Source of the DNA: Gemmatimonadota bacterium
GTDB taxonomy: Bacteria > Gemmatimonadota > Gemmatimonadetes > Longimicrobiales > Gaopeijiaceae
DNA length: 64,000 nt
Assembly: GCA_022826005.1 (NCBI GenBank)
Contig: JAJDVT010000102.1
Span: 1-64,000 of the forward strand
Reading direction: 5' to 3'
In this document: piece by piece, positions 53,898-62,875 of the stretch
How positions within the stretch are numbered: the stretch's first letter is position 1
How the letters are laid out: every line of letters begins with the position of its first letter
Notes under the pieces: generated by a model
The model's input: the letters and a program-made list of their open reading frames with translations, nothing else
Told to the model about the DNA's origin: nothing
Databases searched by the model: none
Position numbers and translations under genes: made by a program

Positions 53898-54359
53898 ATG
53901 AGAGTCGCGCTCGCCACACTTTTCGCCCTGTCGCTGTGCGCCATGCCACTGGCCGGCCAAGAGCGCCAGCAGAAGACGCGGCATGCGCTACCCACCCCGG
54001 GTGTCGGACTTTTTTCCGTCCAGGCCACCCTTTCCGAGCCGTGCATCGCCAACCAGTCGTGCTTCAGGAACGAGGGAATGTCGGAGGGCAAGCGGCACGC
54101 CCTGTTCGCCGGCGGTGGGGCGGTGCTGGGCGGGCTCCTCGCTTACGCCGTCTGTAGCGGTTCCGGGCGTGAGAACGGTCAGGCCGAAGAAGCGAAGAAG
54201 GAAGGGGCCTGCTCCCAGAGTCGTGCATCCATAGTATTGGGCGGCGCCTTCGTCGGTGCCCTGGCCGGGCACGTCGCCTTCCTGTTGTCCAAGGTGAACG
54301 ACGCAACACCGGTGTCGCCGTCGATGGACCTGGTGACGTTCCGGATTCCGATGGGTTGA
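53898..54359 (+). CDS. small exported protein with glycine-zipper-like segments
   Basis: 153 residues with a signal peptide (LATLFALSLCAMPLAGQER). The mature part has Cys in a short loop (EPCIANQSCFRNEG) and two glycine-rich hydrophobic stretches, GGGAVLGGLLAYAVCSGSG and LGGAFVGALAGHVAFLL, of the glycine-zipper kind seen in small membrane or envelope proteins. No specific family is recognised. It lies 17 bases after the D-aminoacylase-type gene, probably the same operon. Confidence 0.65.
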   Translation: MRVALATLFALSLCAMPLAGQERQQKTRHALPTPGVGLFSVQATLSEPCIANQSCFRNEGMSEGKRHALFAGGGAVLGGLLAYAVCSGSGRENGQAEEAKKEGACSQSRASIVLGGAFVGALAGHVAFLLSKVNDATPVSPSMDLVTFRIPMG

Positions 54360-54685
54360 GCCGGGCTGGCCGAAAGCCCTGCGCGACGTGGTGGCAGCCG
54401 CCTCCTGGCCCGCTCGCCCACACCCGCCCATCCCTCACTCCGCGAAGCCGCATGAGAATACGTCACCGAACTTCTGAGCCGGTGTACCAGGCTTGACGTG
54501 CCCCTGCGGACGCGGGTTGTGGAAGAGGGCCTTCTGCTCGAGCGTGTGGCGGAGCCCGGGGCCGGATGGGCCGATGCAGCCAGGGAGCTGGGGGAACGGG
54601 GATAGGGTCGCCTGCTGGACGATCCCGTCCCAACCGCCTTCGACGATTCGGATTGGGAATGGGAGTAGGCCCTCCACCAACCCGC

Positions 54686-55666
54686 TTACCCGCGCACGCG
54701 GCGCCCCAGTTCGGTGAGGCGATACCGCTGATTCGCCGCGCTGGGAGCGTCGGGGCGGGTCATCTCGACGAGGCCGTCTTGCAACGCCGGAAGCAGATAG
54801 CGTTGCCGCAGCGATTTGCGGTCCCGCAACCCCAGCGCGGCCTGGATCTGCCGCCGCGACATCGATCCCTGGAGCACCGCCAGAAGGCGGTCGACCTGGG
54901 GGGTTGCCTGGGGGGTAACCTGGGGGGTCCGTAGCGCCGCCAGGATGGCGTCCAGCATGAATTCGATGAAGCGTGTGCTCTTGCCCTCGGCCGAACTCTC
55001 CCTGATCGCGCGATAGTAGTCGCTCTGTCTGGCGTGAATCAGGCTCTCCACCGGGACGAGCGCGAAGACGGGGTTCCAGCGGGTCAGAATCAGCGTCTGC
55101 CACAACCGTCCCAGGCGCCCGTTGCCGTCTTCGAAGGGATGGATGAACTCGAACTCGTCGTGGAAGACCGAGCTCGAAACGAGGGGATGCTCTTCGGTGT
55201 TCCCCAGCCACTCGAACAGATTGGCCATTAGGCCGGGAACCCGTCTCGCAGGGGGACCGATGTGCTGCACCTCGTCGGAGCCCATCACCACGATCGGTGA
55301 CGTCCGGTAGCGTCCGGGGGCGTCGAGGAGTGCCCGCATGAGGACCTCGTGGGCCTGCAGCAGATGGGATTCCTTCGCGGGATCCCATTCCTGATAGCGG
55401 TCGTAGGCCTCGATGGCGTTTCGCGCCTCCTGGATGTCGCGAAGCGGCCCGACCACGGGTTTGCCGTCCAGAATCGTGCTGATCTGGTCTTCCGACAGGC
55501 GATTCCCTTCGATGGCAAGCGACCCGCGAATGGTGCGGATCCGGTTCACGCGCCTCAGTCGCAGGTCCTGCCCCACCCCGGCGGCCTCGGCCCGGCCGAT
55601 GGCTTCGCCGATTTCCTCGGCTCTCGCGAGGATGGTCGACGTGATCGAGAACGGTGGTGTCTGCAA
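54686..55666 (-). CDS. Fic-domain protein with N-terminal inhibitory motif and C-terminal helix-turn-helix
   Basis: 326 residues. TTG 55666 is the best start in frame; the ribosome site is weak. The catalytic FIC motif HPFEDGNGRLGR lies at 176-187. An N-terminal (S/T)xxxE(G/N) inhibitory motif, SLAIEGN, lies at 49-55, as in class II Fic enzymes that are autoinhibited. The C-terminal 70 residues after a TPQVTPQATPQV linker form a winged-helix-like module (SMSRRQIQAALGLRDRKSLRQRYLLPALQDGLVE). Fic enzymes transfer AMP to proteins; the target is unknown. The upstream palindrome at 55721-55759 suggests autoregulation. Confidence 0.9.
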   Translation of the reverse strand: MQTPPFSITSTILARAEEIGEAIGRAEAAGVGQDLRLRRVNRIRTIRGSLAIEGNRLSEDQISTILDGKPVVGPLRDIQEARNAIEAYDRYQEWDPAKESHLLQAHEVLMRALLDAPGRYRTSPIVVMGSDEVQHIGPPARRVPGLMANLFEWLGNTEEHPLVSSSVFHDEFEFIHPFEDGNGRLGRLWQTLILTRWNPVFALVPVESLIHARQSDYYRAIRESSAEGKSTRFIEFMLDAILAALRTPQVTPQATPQVDRLLAVLQGSMSRRQIQAALGLRDRKSLRQRYLLPALQDGLVEMTRPDAPSAANQRYRLTELGRRVRG

Positions 55667-55720
55667 AGGCCATGTCCAATGGTGCGGGAGGGGTGGCAGG
55701 CGGTCAAGTTTGCCGCTGAT

Positions 55721-55759
55721 TGTAATGTGTACTTTACCAAAAGTAACGTCGAGATTACA
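55721..55759 (-). promoter_or_regulatory. nested inverted repeats upstream of the Fic gene
   Basis: The inner palindrome TACTTT-ACCA-AAAGTA (55730-55745) is perfect, and the outer arms TGTAAT and ATTACA (55721-55726, 55754-55759) form a second pair around it. The patch is strongly A+T-rich in a G+C-rich setting. It lies 55-93 bases before the Fic start on the minus strand. Most likely an operator for the Fic protein's own HTH domain or a similar regulator. Confidence 0.5.
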
Positions 55760-56234
55760 TCTTGGTTAGCTGCGGCAGGTGCGGTGCCGCGAGCGCTGGC
55801 GACCGGGACGATGGCCGAGGTTCTCGGCGTGTTGCAGCGGGGTTTTTGCGGCTTGAGTCCGGGCTGGGTCATGGGTGCCGGTTGTTGAGACCGGCTCCAA
55901 GGGAGGAGTTCCTCGGCGAATGCGGGGGCGCGGACCAAGGCGAATGCCAACGGCCCGGCAAGAACGGCGAACCCGAGAATCCGCAAGACCGGGTGCCTGG
56001 CGGAAGCGCCTTCAAGCAAGAATGGTTCGTGGAGTGGACGCTATTGACAACTGCGACCAGCGGTTCCACCGGTTCGCCGATGGCGCCCCAGAACTCCTCC
56101 CTGTGGACGGATTGCGATCAGGCAGCGTCGTCCATTGCGGCCCGTTCCTTCCCCGCTTGCCGACGCAAAAGAGCCCGGCGATCATTATGAATGAAATGAG
56201 GGGCATCGCCAACCAGAGGGTGAACTGATCCGAC
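55760..56234. other. 475-base region with no convincing gene
   Basis: Between the Fic promoter and the coiled-coil gene I see only weak candidates: a minus-strand frame reading MSDQFTLWLAMPLISFIM from an ATG at 56236, whose start overlaps the opposing gene's ATG, and a minus-strand frame from TTG 56019 with one hydrophobic segment (RILGFAVLAGPLAFALV). Neither has a strong ribosome site or recognisable homology. The region may be remnant DNA. Confidence 0.4.
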
Positions 56235-56801
56235 ATGACCTGGCCGGGATGGGGCGACCTTCTGCCCAGCATGACGCTGGTCGCGACAATCGCGGGCCTG
56301 CTGTGGGCCGTGGTGCGACTCCTGATGCATCCAGTGGCGGAGATGGCGGCGAGCGAAGCCGGAAAGCGGGTTGCCAAGGCGACGCAGGGAACCGTGGACG
56401 AGTTCTATGAGCGGCTCAAGGCAACCGACTTTCGCCATGTCCAGGAGGGGCTGAAGGCACTCGGGGACCGGATGGACGGGGTCCGGGAAGACTTCGGGGG
56501 ACGGATCGAAGCGGTGCGGGAAGATTTCGGCGGACGGATCGAAGGGGTCCGGGAAGATTTCGTCGGACGGATCGACGGGGTCCGGGAGGATTTCGGGGGG
56601 CGGTTCGACCGGATGGACAAGAGGATCGCCGGGGTGCGGGAGGACTTTGGCGGGCGGCTTGACCGGACGGACGAGCGGCTTGACCGGATGGACGAGCGGA
56701 TCGCCGGGGTGCGGAAGGATGTCGGTGACCGCCTCGAGCTGGCGAGCCGGGACCGGATGGACATGGAGGCCCGGCTGATGGCCGCGATCCAGGGCGGGTA
56801 G
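56235..56801 (+). CDS. membrane-anchored coiled-coil protein with 11-residue repeats
   Basis: 188 residues. One N-terminal membrane helix (TLVATIAGLLWAVVRLLM, residues about 14-31), then a long charged helix. Four consecutive units of GVREDFGGRIE type, a further unit RMDKRI, then another GVREDFGGRLD give an 11-residue (hendecad) period, the pattern of right-handed or straight coiled coils. A final RTDERLDRMDERIAGV section leads to a helical end resembling the small protein at 1581-1844. No enzyme domain. A structural role spanning the periplasm or cytoplasm is possible. It lies upstream of leuC but 145 bases away. Confidence 0.7.
   Translation: MTWPGWGDLLPSMTLVATIAGLLWAVVRLLMHPVAEMAASEAGKRVAKATQGTVDEFYERLKATDFRHVQEGLKALGDRMDGVREDFGGRIEAVREDFGGRIEGVREDFVGRIDGVREDFGGRFDRMDKRIAGVREDFGGRLDRTDERLDRMDERIAGVRKDVGDRLELASRDRMDMEARLMAAIQGG
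56478..56663 (+). repeat. 33-base tandem repeats encoding the hendecad coiled coil
   Basis: Four consecutive 33-base units (56478-56510, 56511-56543, 56544-56576, 56577-56609), then a 21-base spacer and a fifth unit (56631-56663). Each encodes GVREDFGGRIE with few changes. Synonymous differences between units (GAA/GAG, GAC/GAT) show the array is not a very recent duplication. Confidence 0.75.
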
Positions 56802-56946
56802 TCGGTCGGAGTTTCGCTCCCAACCAGGTGAAGGTCCTCCCTGACGAGAGCATTGACAACGCCGCTCGCCGTCCCGACACTGCGGGCTCGCCAGAACCTG
56901 ACTGGCCTTCCGGCCCACCCGCCCCCGCCACCCAGGATCATCCCCC

Positions 56947-58347
56947 ATGGGACAGACCCTCCTGCAAAAGGTCTGGGATCTTCACACCGTTCGGCGGCTG
57001 CCGACCGGGCGGACCCAGCTCTTTGTCGGTCTGCACCTGATCCATGAGGTGACCACCCCGCAGGCCTTCGACATGCTGCGCCGTCGGGGGATCGGGGTGG
57101 CCTTCCCGGAACGGACGCACGGGACGGTCGACCACATCGTGCCCACCCTCGACCAGAGCCGGCCGTTTGGCGACGACCTCGCGGAGCAGATGATGAGCGC
57201 GTTCGAGCGCAACTGCCGCGAGTTCGGGATTGCGGCGTCCGGGCTCGACAGCGACTGGCAGGGGATCGTCCACATCATCGGGCCGGAGCTGGGGCTCACG
57301 CAGCCGGGGATGACGATCGCGTGCGGGGACAGCCATACGTCCACGCACGGCGCGTTCGGGGCGATCGCATTTGGGATCGGGACGTCGCAGGTGCGTGACG
57401 TGCTGGCCTCGCAGTGCCTGGCGATCGAGCCGCTCAAGGTGCGGCGCATCGCCGTCTCGGGTGAGCTGGGACCCGGTGTCTACGCGAAGGACGTGATCCT
57501 CGACATCATCGCGCGGCTGGGTGTGCGAGGCGGGGTCGGCTACGCCTACGAGTACGGCGGGCCGGCGGTGCAGCGCATGACGATGGACGAGCGCATGACG
57601 ATGTGCAACATGTCGATCGAGGGCGGCGCGCGGATCGGCTACGTCAACCCGGACGAGACGACGTTCGCGTACCTGCAGGGCCGGCCGCACGCGCCCGCTG
57701 GCGACGACTTCGAGCGCGCGAAGGCGTGGTGGCGCTCGATGGCTTCCGACGCGGACGCGGTTTACGACGATGTCGTGGAGATCGACGCCGGGGAGATCGA
57801 ACCGCGGGTGACCTGGGGCATCAACCCGGGGCAGTCGGTGGGCGTTTCAGAGCGGATTCCGGATCCGGCGGCCGGTGGTGCGGCCGACGCCGCGGCGATC
57901 ACCGAAGCGATCGAGTTCATGGGATTCGCGCCTGGTGCCCCCGTGTCCGGAACCGCGGTCGACGTGGCGTTCGTCGGCTCCTGCACCAATTCGCGGCTGT
58001 CGGACCTGCGCGAGGCGGCGCGGGTGGCCAGGGGGCGCAAGGTGGCGGCGCGGGTGCGGGCGCTGGTCGTGCCGGGGTCCAGGCAGGTGCGCCGGGCCGC
58101 CGAGGCCGAGGGGCTGCACGAGGTGTTCCATGAAGCGGGGTTCGAGTGGCGGGGAGCGGGGTGCTCCATGTGCCTGGCGATGAATCCCGACCGGCTGAAC
58201 GGGCGCGAGGTGTGCGCGTCGTCGTCGAATCGCAACTTCAAGGGCCGGCAGGGCAGTCCGACGGGCCGCACCCTCCTGATGAGCCCCGCGATGGTCGCCG
58301 CGGCGGCCGTCAGCGGCGAGGTCACCGACGTGAGGACGCTGCTATGA
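56947..58347 (+). CDS. leuC: 3-isopropylmalate dehydratase, large subunit
   Basis: 466 residues, aconitase-superfamily subunit carrying the [4Fe-4S] cluster. Signatures: [64 protein letters not shown] (first cluster Cys), and [15 protein letters not shown] (the CXXC cluster Cys) near the C-terminus. With LeuD it isomerises 2- and 3-isopropylmalate in leucine synthesis. The stop overlaps the leuD start (ATGA). Confidence 0.96.
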   Translation: MGQTLLQKVWDLHTVRRLPTGRTQLFVGLHLIHEVTTPQAFDMLRRRGIGVAFPERTHGTVDHIVPTLDQSRPFGDDLAEQMMSAFERNCREFGIAASGLDSDWQGIVHIIGPELGLTQPGMTIACGDSHTSTHGAFGAIAFGIGTSQVRDVLASQCLAIEPLKVRRIAVSGELGPGVYAKDVILDIIARLGVRGGVGYAYEYGGPAVQRMTMDERMTMCNMSIEGGARIGYVNPDETTFAYLQGRPHAPAGDDFERAKAWWRSMASDADAVYDDVVEIDAGEIEPRVTWGINPGQSVGVSERIPDPAAGGAADAAAITEAIEFMGFAPGAPVSGTAVDVAFVGSCTNSRLSDLREAARVARGRKVAARVRALVVPGSRQVRRAAEAEGLHEVFHEAGFEWRGAGCSMCLAMNPDRLNGREVCASSSNRNFKGRQGSPTGRTLLMSPAMVAAAAVSGEVTDVRTLL

Positions 58348-58940
58348 TCGAGCTCAGGCCCGTCGATGGCGTCGAGGGAACCGCCATTCCGCTCCGCGGC
58401 AACAACATCGACACGGACCGGATCATCCCGGCGCGCTTCCTGAAGGCGCTGACCTTCGACGGACTCGGCCAGCACGTCTTCGAGGACGACCGTGCTTCGA
58501 TGCCGGAGCACCCGTTCGCCAACCCGGCCTACGCCGGCGCGTCCATCCTTCTCGTCAACGAGAACTTCGGCTCGGGCTCGTCGCGCGAGCACGCCCCGCA
58601 GGCGCTTCGCAAGTGGGGCATCCAGGCGTGCATCGGCCAGTCCTTCTCCGAGATCTTTCTCGGCAACGCGACCACCATCGGGCTGCCGTGCGCCACGGCG
58701 CCGGCCCGGGACATCGCGGCGCTGATGGCGATCGCCGAAATTGATCCCCGCACCCCGCTGGCCTTCAGCGTCGGCGATCTCTCCGTCACAGCGGCGGGCC
58801 GCACCATCGCGCTCGACATCCCCCCGCTCCTGCGCGATTCGCTCCTCACCGGGCAGTGGGACGCAACCGGTCTGCTGCTCAGCGAATTCGACGATGTGCG
58901 TCGCGTCGCGGCCCGACTTCCCTACGTGAGAGGCTTCTGA
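58344..58940 (+). CDS. leuD: 3-isopropylmalate dehydratase, small subunit
   Basis: 198 residues, the swivelling domain partner of LeuC. Signatures: [46 protein letters not shown] (substrate-binding loop), and [16 protein letters not shown]. Its start overlaps leuC by four bases. A 64-base gap precedes the leuA-like gene, so the three may be one operon. Confidence 0.96.
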   Translation: MIELRPVDGVEGTAIPLRGNNIDTDRIIPARFLKALTFDGLGQHVFEDDRASMPEHPFANPAYAGASILLVNENFGSGSSREHAPQALRKWGIQACIGQSFSEIFLGNATTIGLPCATAPARDIAALMAIAEIDPRTPLAFSVGDLSVTAAGRTIALDIPPLLRDSLLTGQWDATGLLLSEFDDVRRVAARLPYVRGF

Positions 58941-59004
58941 ACGGTCCCCGGCCGTCCGCCTCTCACATCTCCTTCCGCACCCATCCATCCCACGGAGTAC
59001 ATCC

Positions 59005-60168
59005 ATGACCACCGACCGATTGATCGTTTTCGACACCACGCTTCGCGACGGCGAACAGGCGCCGGGTTTCTCGCTCCGCACCGAGCAGAAGCTCCGACTT
59101 GCCCGCCGACTCGCGGAGCTGGGCGTCGACGTCATGGAGGTCGGTTTTCCGGTCGCCTCGGACGATGACGCCCGCGCCGTTCAGCTGATCGCGCGCGAGG
59201 TCCGGGGCCCCGTGCTCACGGCGCTGGGCCGCTGCAACCTGGCCGACATCGAGCTGGTGGGCGAGGTGATCCGGGGCGCCCAACGGCCGCGGATCCACAC
59301 CTTCATCGCCACCTCCGACCTGCACATGGAGGCCAAGCTGCGGATCAGCCGCGACGAGTGCCTCCGGGCCGTCCACACCTGCGTCGCCCGGGCGCGCGAC
59401 TTCACCGACGACGTTCAGTTCTCGGCCGAGGACGCGACCCGCAGCGACATGGACTTCCTCTGCCAGGTCGTCGATACGGCCATCGCCGCGGGCGCGACGA
59501 CGATCAACCTGCCCGACACCGTCGGCTACTCCGTCCCCAGCGAGATGTCGCGGTTCTTCCGTGAGGTGATGGCTCGGACCCGCGACGCAGACGGCGTCGT
59601 CTTCAGCACCCACTGCCACGACGACCTCGGGCTCGCGGTCGCCAACTCGCTGGCCGCAGTCCTGGCCGGAGTGCGGCAGGTCGAGTGCACCATCAACGGC
59701 ACCGGCGAGCGGGCGGGCAACGCCTCGCTGGAAGAGATCGTGATGGCGACTCGCGTCCGGCGCGACCTGCTGCCGTTCGCGACCGACATCGACACGACCC
59801 GGCTCTTCCGCACCAGCCGGCTGCTCTGCGAGCTGACCGGGGAGCCGGTGCAGGCCAACAAGGCGATCGTCGGCCGCAACGCCTTCGCGCACGAAGCGGG
59901 CATCCATCAGCACGGCATGATCCGGGACCGGCGCACCTACGAGATCATGCGGCCGGAGGACGTGGGCGTGGAGTCGACCCTGGTGCTGGGGAAGCACTCG
60001 GGGCGGCACGCGGTGAAGCGGCGGTGCGAGGGGCTGGGGTTCGATCTGGTGCCGGGCGAGGTCGAGCGAGTCTATCGGGAGGTGATTGCGCTTGCCGACC
60101 GGGGGCGGTCGGTCGGTGATGAGAAGCTGGTGGCGATTGTGAGGCGGGAGGGGGCAAGTGAGGGATAG
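59005..60168 (+). CDS. leuA: 2-isopropylmalate synthase, short form without the regulatory domain
   Basis: 387 residues. DRE-TIM metallolyase core: VFDTTLRDGEQAPGFSL (DRE motif, Arg/Asp), RAHAFIATSD-like segment RIHTFIATSDLHMEAKL, VQFSAEDATRSDMDFL, HCHDDLGLAVANSLAAVLAG with the metal His pair, and INGTGERAGNASLEEIVMA. The next region (EAGIHQHGMIRDRRTYEIM) is the C-terminal subdomain common to LeuA and homocitrate synthase. The allosteric LeuA dimer domain (about 120 residues in full-length enzymes) is absent, so leucine feedback inhibition may be lost. Homocitrate synthase or citramalate synthase are alternatives, but the leuCD neighbours favour LeuA. leuB is not here. Confidence 0.88.
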   Translation: MTTDRLIVFDTTLRDGEQAPGFSLRTEQKLRLARRLAELGVDVMEVGFPVASDDDARAVQLIAREVRGPVLTALGRCNLADIELVGEVIRGAQRPRIHTFIATSDLHMEAKLRISRDECLRAVHTCVARARDFTDDVQFSAEDATRSDMDFLCQVVDTAIAAGATTINLPDTVGYSVPSEMSRFFREVMARTRDADGVVFSTHCHDDLGLAVANSLAAVLAGVRQVECTINGTGERAGNASLEEIVMATRVRRDLLPFATDIDTTRLFRTSRLLCELTGEPVQANKAIVGRNAFAHEAGIHQHGMIRDRRTYEIMRPEDVGVESTLVLGKHSGRHAVKRRCEGLGFDLVPGEVERVYREVIALADRGRSVGDEKLVAIVRREGASEG

Positions 60169-60403
60169 GGCACTGAGGAGGCTTTGTGGCCAGCGAGGGA
60201 CGGCGGATTCGCTTGGCCGGCCCGTCACGTTTGCGCTGACGGGTCCATCGATGTCGCGCCCGCGTCAATATTCAATCCCTGGCGCACAGTATATATGACC
60301 GATTACAATCTGTACACAAACTCAGTCACTTTGATGACATTTTGGCGACAAGCTCCGCCGTGTCCGCGCCAGGGTGCGCCAGACGCGAAGAGAGGATTGA
60401 CCG
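60169..60403 (+). promoter_or_regulatory. intergenic region with A+T-rich probable promoter of the two-component fusion
   Basis: The middle of the gap (60265-60350) is the most A+T-rich part of this area. It contains AGTATATATGACC (60288-60300), a TACA-ATC-TGTA inverted repeat at about 60304-60314, and TTGATGACATTTTGGCG. One or more of these is likely promoter or operator sequence for the gene starting at GTG 60404; I cannot fix a -10/-35 pair with confidence. Confidence 0.35.
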
Positions 60404-62755
60404 GTGACGAACGAACCCGTTGCGCCGGACCAACAGATCGAGGCACTGCAGGAGCGCATCTCCAACCTGTGCGCGGCCATCCTGCGAATCAGCGCGAGCC
60501 TGGACCTCGACACCGTCTTGCAGGAGATCGTCGACAGTGCCCGCGCGCTCACCGGCGCTACGTACGGGGTGATCACGACCATTGACGAGAGGGGCCAGCC
60601 CAGCCAGGTCCTCAGCTCCGGCCTGACGCAGGACGAGCATCGGAGAATGGCGGACTGGCCAGACGGTCTCCGGCTCTTTTCGCACCTCCGGGACCAGCCG
60701 GGCCCTTTGCGAATCGGAGACCTGCCGCGCTACCTCCGGTCCTTCGGGTTCCGCACCGACGTGATGCCGTTCAGGACAGGACAGGGTACCCCGATCCGTC
60801 ATGGTGGCGTGCATGTGGGCAGTCTTTTCGTCGCCCAGCGGGAACCCGACCGCAAGTTCACCGAATCGGACGAGGAGGTGCTCGTGCTCTTCGCGTCGCA
60901 GGCGGCAACCGCGATTGCCAACGCCCGCTCCTACCGGGACGAACACCGGGCCCGGGCCAAAGTGGAGGCCCTGGTCGACACTTCGCCGATCGGCGTGGTG
61001 GTCTTCGACGCCGCGACCGGCAGTGCCCTTTCGTTCAACCCGGAAGCGAAACGGATTGTGGAGGGTCTGCGGCAGCCGGAGAGCCCGCCGGAGCAACTCC
61101 TGGAGGTGATTACCTGCCGGTGGGCCGACGGACGAGTGGTCGCGCTGACGGAGTTTCCGTTTGCCCAGGCGCTGAGCACCGCCGAGACAGTGCGCAACGA
61201 GGAGGTCGTCCTCTCTGTTCCCGATGGCCGGAGCGTGAAGACGCTGATCAATGTCACGCCGATCAACGCGCCGGAGGGCGGGATCGAGTCGGTCGTTGTC
61301 ACGATGCAGGATCTGGCGCCCTTCGAGGAGCTCGAGCGCATGCGCACCGAGTTTCTCGCGATCGTGAGCCATGAGCTGCGCACGCCGCTCACCTCCATCA
61401 AGGGGTCGACGGCCACGGTACTGGGCGCATCCCCGGGATTCGCGCCGGCCGAGATGCTGCAGTTTTTCCGCATCATCGACGGGCAGGCGGATCAGATGAG
61501 CGGTCTCATCGGCGATCTGCTGGACGCGGGACGCATCGCGACGGGCACGCTGTCGGTGTCACCGGAGTCTTCCGAGGCGGGGGTGCTGGTCGACCGGGCG
61601 AGGAACGTGTTCCTGAGCGGCGGCGCCCGCCAGGCGGTCCTGGTCGACCTTCCCCCGGACCTGCCCCGCGTGATGGCGGACCGGCAGCGCATCATTCAGG
61701 TCCTCACCAACCTCTTCTCCAACGCTGCCAGGCATTCTCCGGCGTCGTCGCCCATCCAGGTCGCCGCTCGGCGCGACGGCGCTCACGTGGCAATCTCGGT
61801 CACCGACCAGGGCCGGGGCATTCCACCGGACCAGCTGCCGCATCTGTTTCGCAAATCCACCGGTGCCGGTGAGGGAGAACGCGGCATCCGCAGCGGCCTG
61901 GGCCTGGCCATCTGCAAGGGGTTGGTCGAAGCTCACGGGGGGCGCATCTGGGCCGCGAGCGAGGGGGAGGGCCGGGGTGCCCGGTTCACCTTCACGGTAC
62001 CGGTGGCCGAAGGGACGGGCGGCAGTCCCAAAGCGGCGGAATCGACCGGGGAGAGGATCGTGGCACCGCGCACGGGTCGGGAACGGACCCGCGTCCTCGT
62101 GGTGGACGACGACGCGCATACGCTACGCTACGCGCGGGACGTGCTCACCCTGGCAGGGTACGCGCCGCTCGTCACGGGCGACCACGGCGAGCTGTCCAGC
62201 CTCATCCGCACGGAGAAGCCCGAGCTTGTCCTGCTCGATCTGATGCTGCCCGGGACCGACGGCATCCAGCTGTTGAAGGACGTTCCCGAGCTGGCCGATC
62301 TGCCTGTGATCTTCGTTTCCGCCTACGATCGAGACGAGACGATCGCGAGGGCGCTTGGGGCCGGCGCCGCCGACTACATCGTCAAACCGTTCTCCGCAAC
62401 GGAACTGACGGCTAGGGTCCGGGCGGCGCTGCGAAGCCGGGCCGAGCCTGCCCCGTACGAGCTGGACGATCTGGCCATCGACTACGAGCGGCGGCGCGTG
62501 ACGGTGGACGGCCGTCCGGTCGAGCTGACGGCCACCGAGTACGAGGTGCTGCGCGTGCTGTCTATCAACGCAGGACGGGTGACGACCTACCGATCGCTGA
62601 TGCGCCAGACGTGGAAGCGGTGGGACGGCACCGTCAAGCCGAAGCTGGTCCACGCGTTGGTGAGGAGGCTGCGCGGGAAGCTGGGTGAGGGCGGGGCGGA
62701 CTATATCCGCAACGTGCGGGGGGTTGGGTACCGGATGCCGGGGGAGGGGGGGTGA
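60404..62755 (+). CDS. one-protein two-component system: GAF-PAS-histidine kinase fused to OmpR-type response regulator
   Basis: 783 residues from GTG 60404 (AGAGGA upstream). Residues about 10-175 form a GAF domain (RISASLDLDTVLQEIVDSARALTG). A PAS-like stretch follows (VEALVDTSPIGVVVFDAATG), then HisKA with phospho-His323 in VSHELRTPLTSIKGS, and the HATPase with VTDQGRGIPPDQLPHLF and RSGLGLAICKGLVEAHGG. Residues about 565-680 form a receiver with Asp612 in LLDLMLPGTDG and KPFSATELTARV. The end is a winged-helix OmpR/PhoB-type DNA-binding domain (RRVTVDGRPVELTATEYEVLRVLS ... YIRNVRGVGYRMPG). Sensing, phosphotransfer and DNA binding thus lie in one chain. The H-box text resembles KdpD, but the signal is unknown. 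Confidence 0.93.
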   Translation: MTNEPVAPDQQIEALQERISNLCAAILRISASLDLDTVLQEIVDSARALTGATYGVITTIDERGQPSQVLSSGLTQDEHRRMADWPDGLRLFSHLRDQPGPLRIGDLPRYLRSFGFRTDVMPFRTGQGTPIRHGGVHVGSLFVAQREPDRKFTESDEEVLVLFASQAATAIANARSYRDEHRARAKVEALVDTSPIGVVVFDAATGSALSFNPEAKRIVEGLRQPESPPEQLLEVITCRWADGRVVALTEFPFAQALSTAETVRNEEVVLSVPDGRSVKTLINVTPINAPEGGIESVVVTMQDLAPFEELERMRTEFLAIVSHELRTPLTSIKGSTATVLGASPGFAPAEMLQFFRIIDGQADQMSGLIGDLLDAGRIATGTLSVSPESSEAGVLVDRARNVFLSGGARQAVLVDLPPDLPRVMADRQRIIQVLTNLFSNAARHSPASSPIQVAARRDGAHVAISVTDQGRGIPPDQLPHLFRKSTGAGEGERGIRSGLGLAICKGLVEAHGGRIWAASEGEGRGARFTFTVPVAEGTGGSPKAAESTGERIVAPRTGRERTRVLVVDDDAHTLRYARDVLTLAGYAPLVTGDHGELSSLIRTEKPELVLLDLMLPGTDGIQLLKDVPELADLPVIFVSAYDRDETIARALGAGAADYIVKPFSATELTARVRAALRSRAEPAPYELDDLAIDYERRRVTVDGRPVELTATEYEVLRVLSINAGRVTTYRSLMRQTWKRWDGTVKPKLVHALVRRLRGKLGEGGADYIRNVRGVGYRMPGEGG

Positions 62756-62875
62756 GGGGGGCGGGTGCGCATTTGACTTGACCTCTGATCCGGCCTGTCG
62801 TCCTGAATTATCTGGCGTCCGGGATGACGGATGAGGCGACACTCTGCCCAGGGTGACGCTGGTTCCACACCGACA

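Noticed and set aside
55555-56019. Minus-strand frame with one hydrophobic segment, upstream of Fic
   Set aside because: It starts at TTG with no ribosome site and runs through the Fic promoter palindrome and into the Fic gene.
56012-56236. Small minus-strand membrane protein MSDQFTLWLAMP...
   Set aside because: Its ATG overlaps the opposing ATG of the coiled-coil gene, there is no ribosome site, and the tail is not protein-like.
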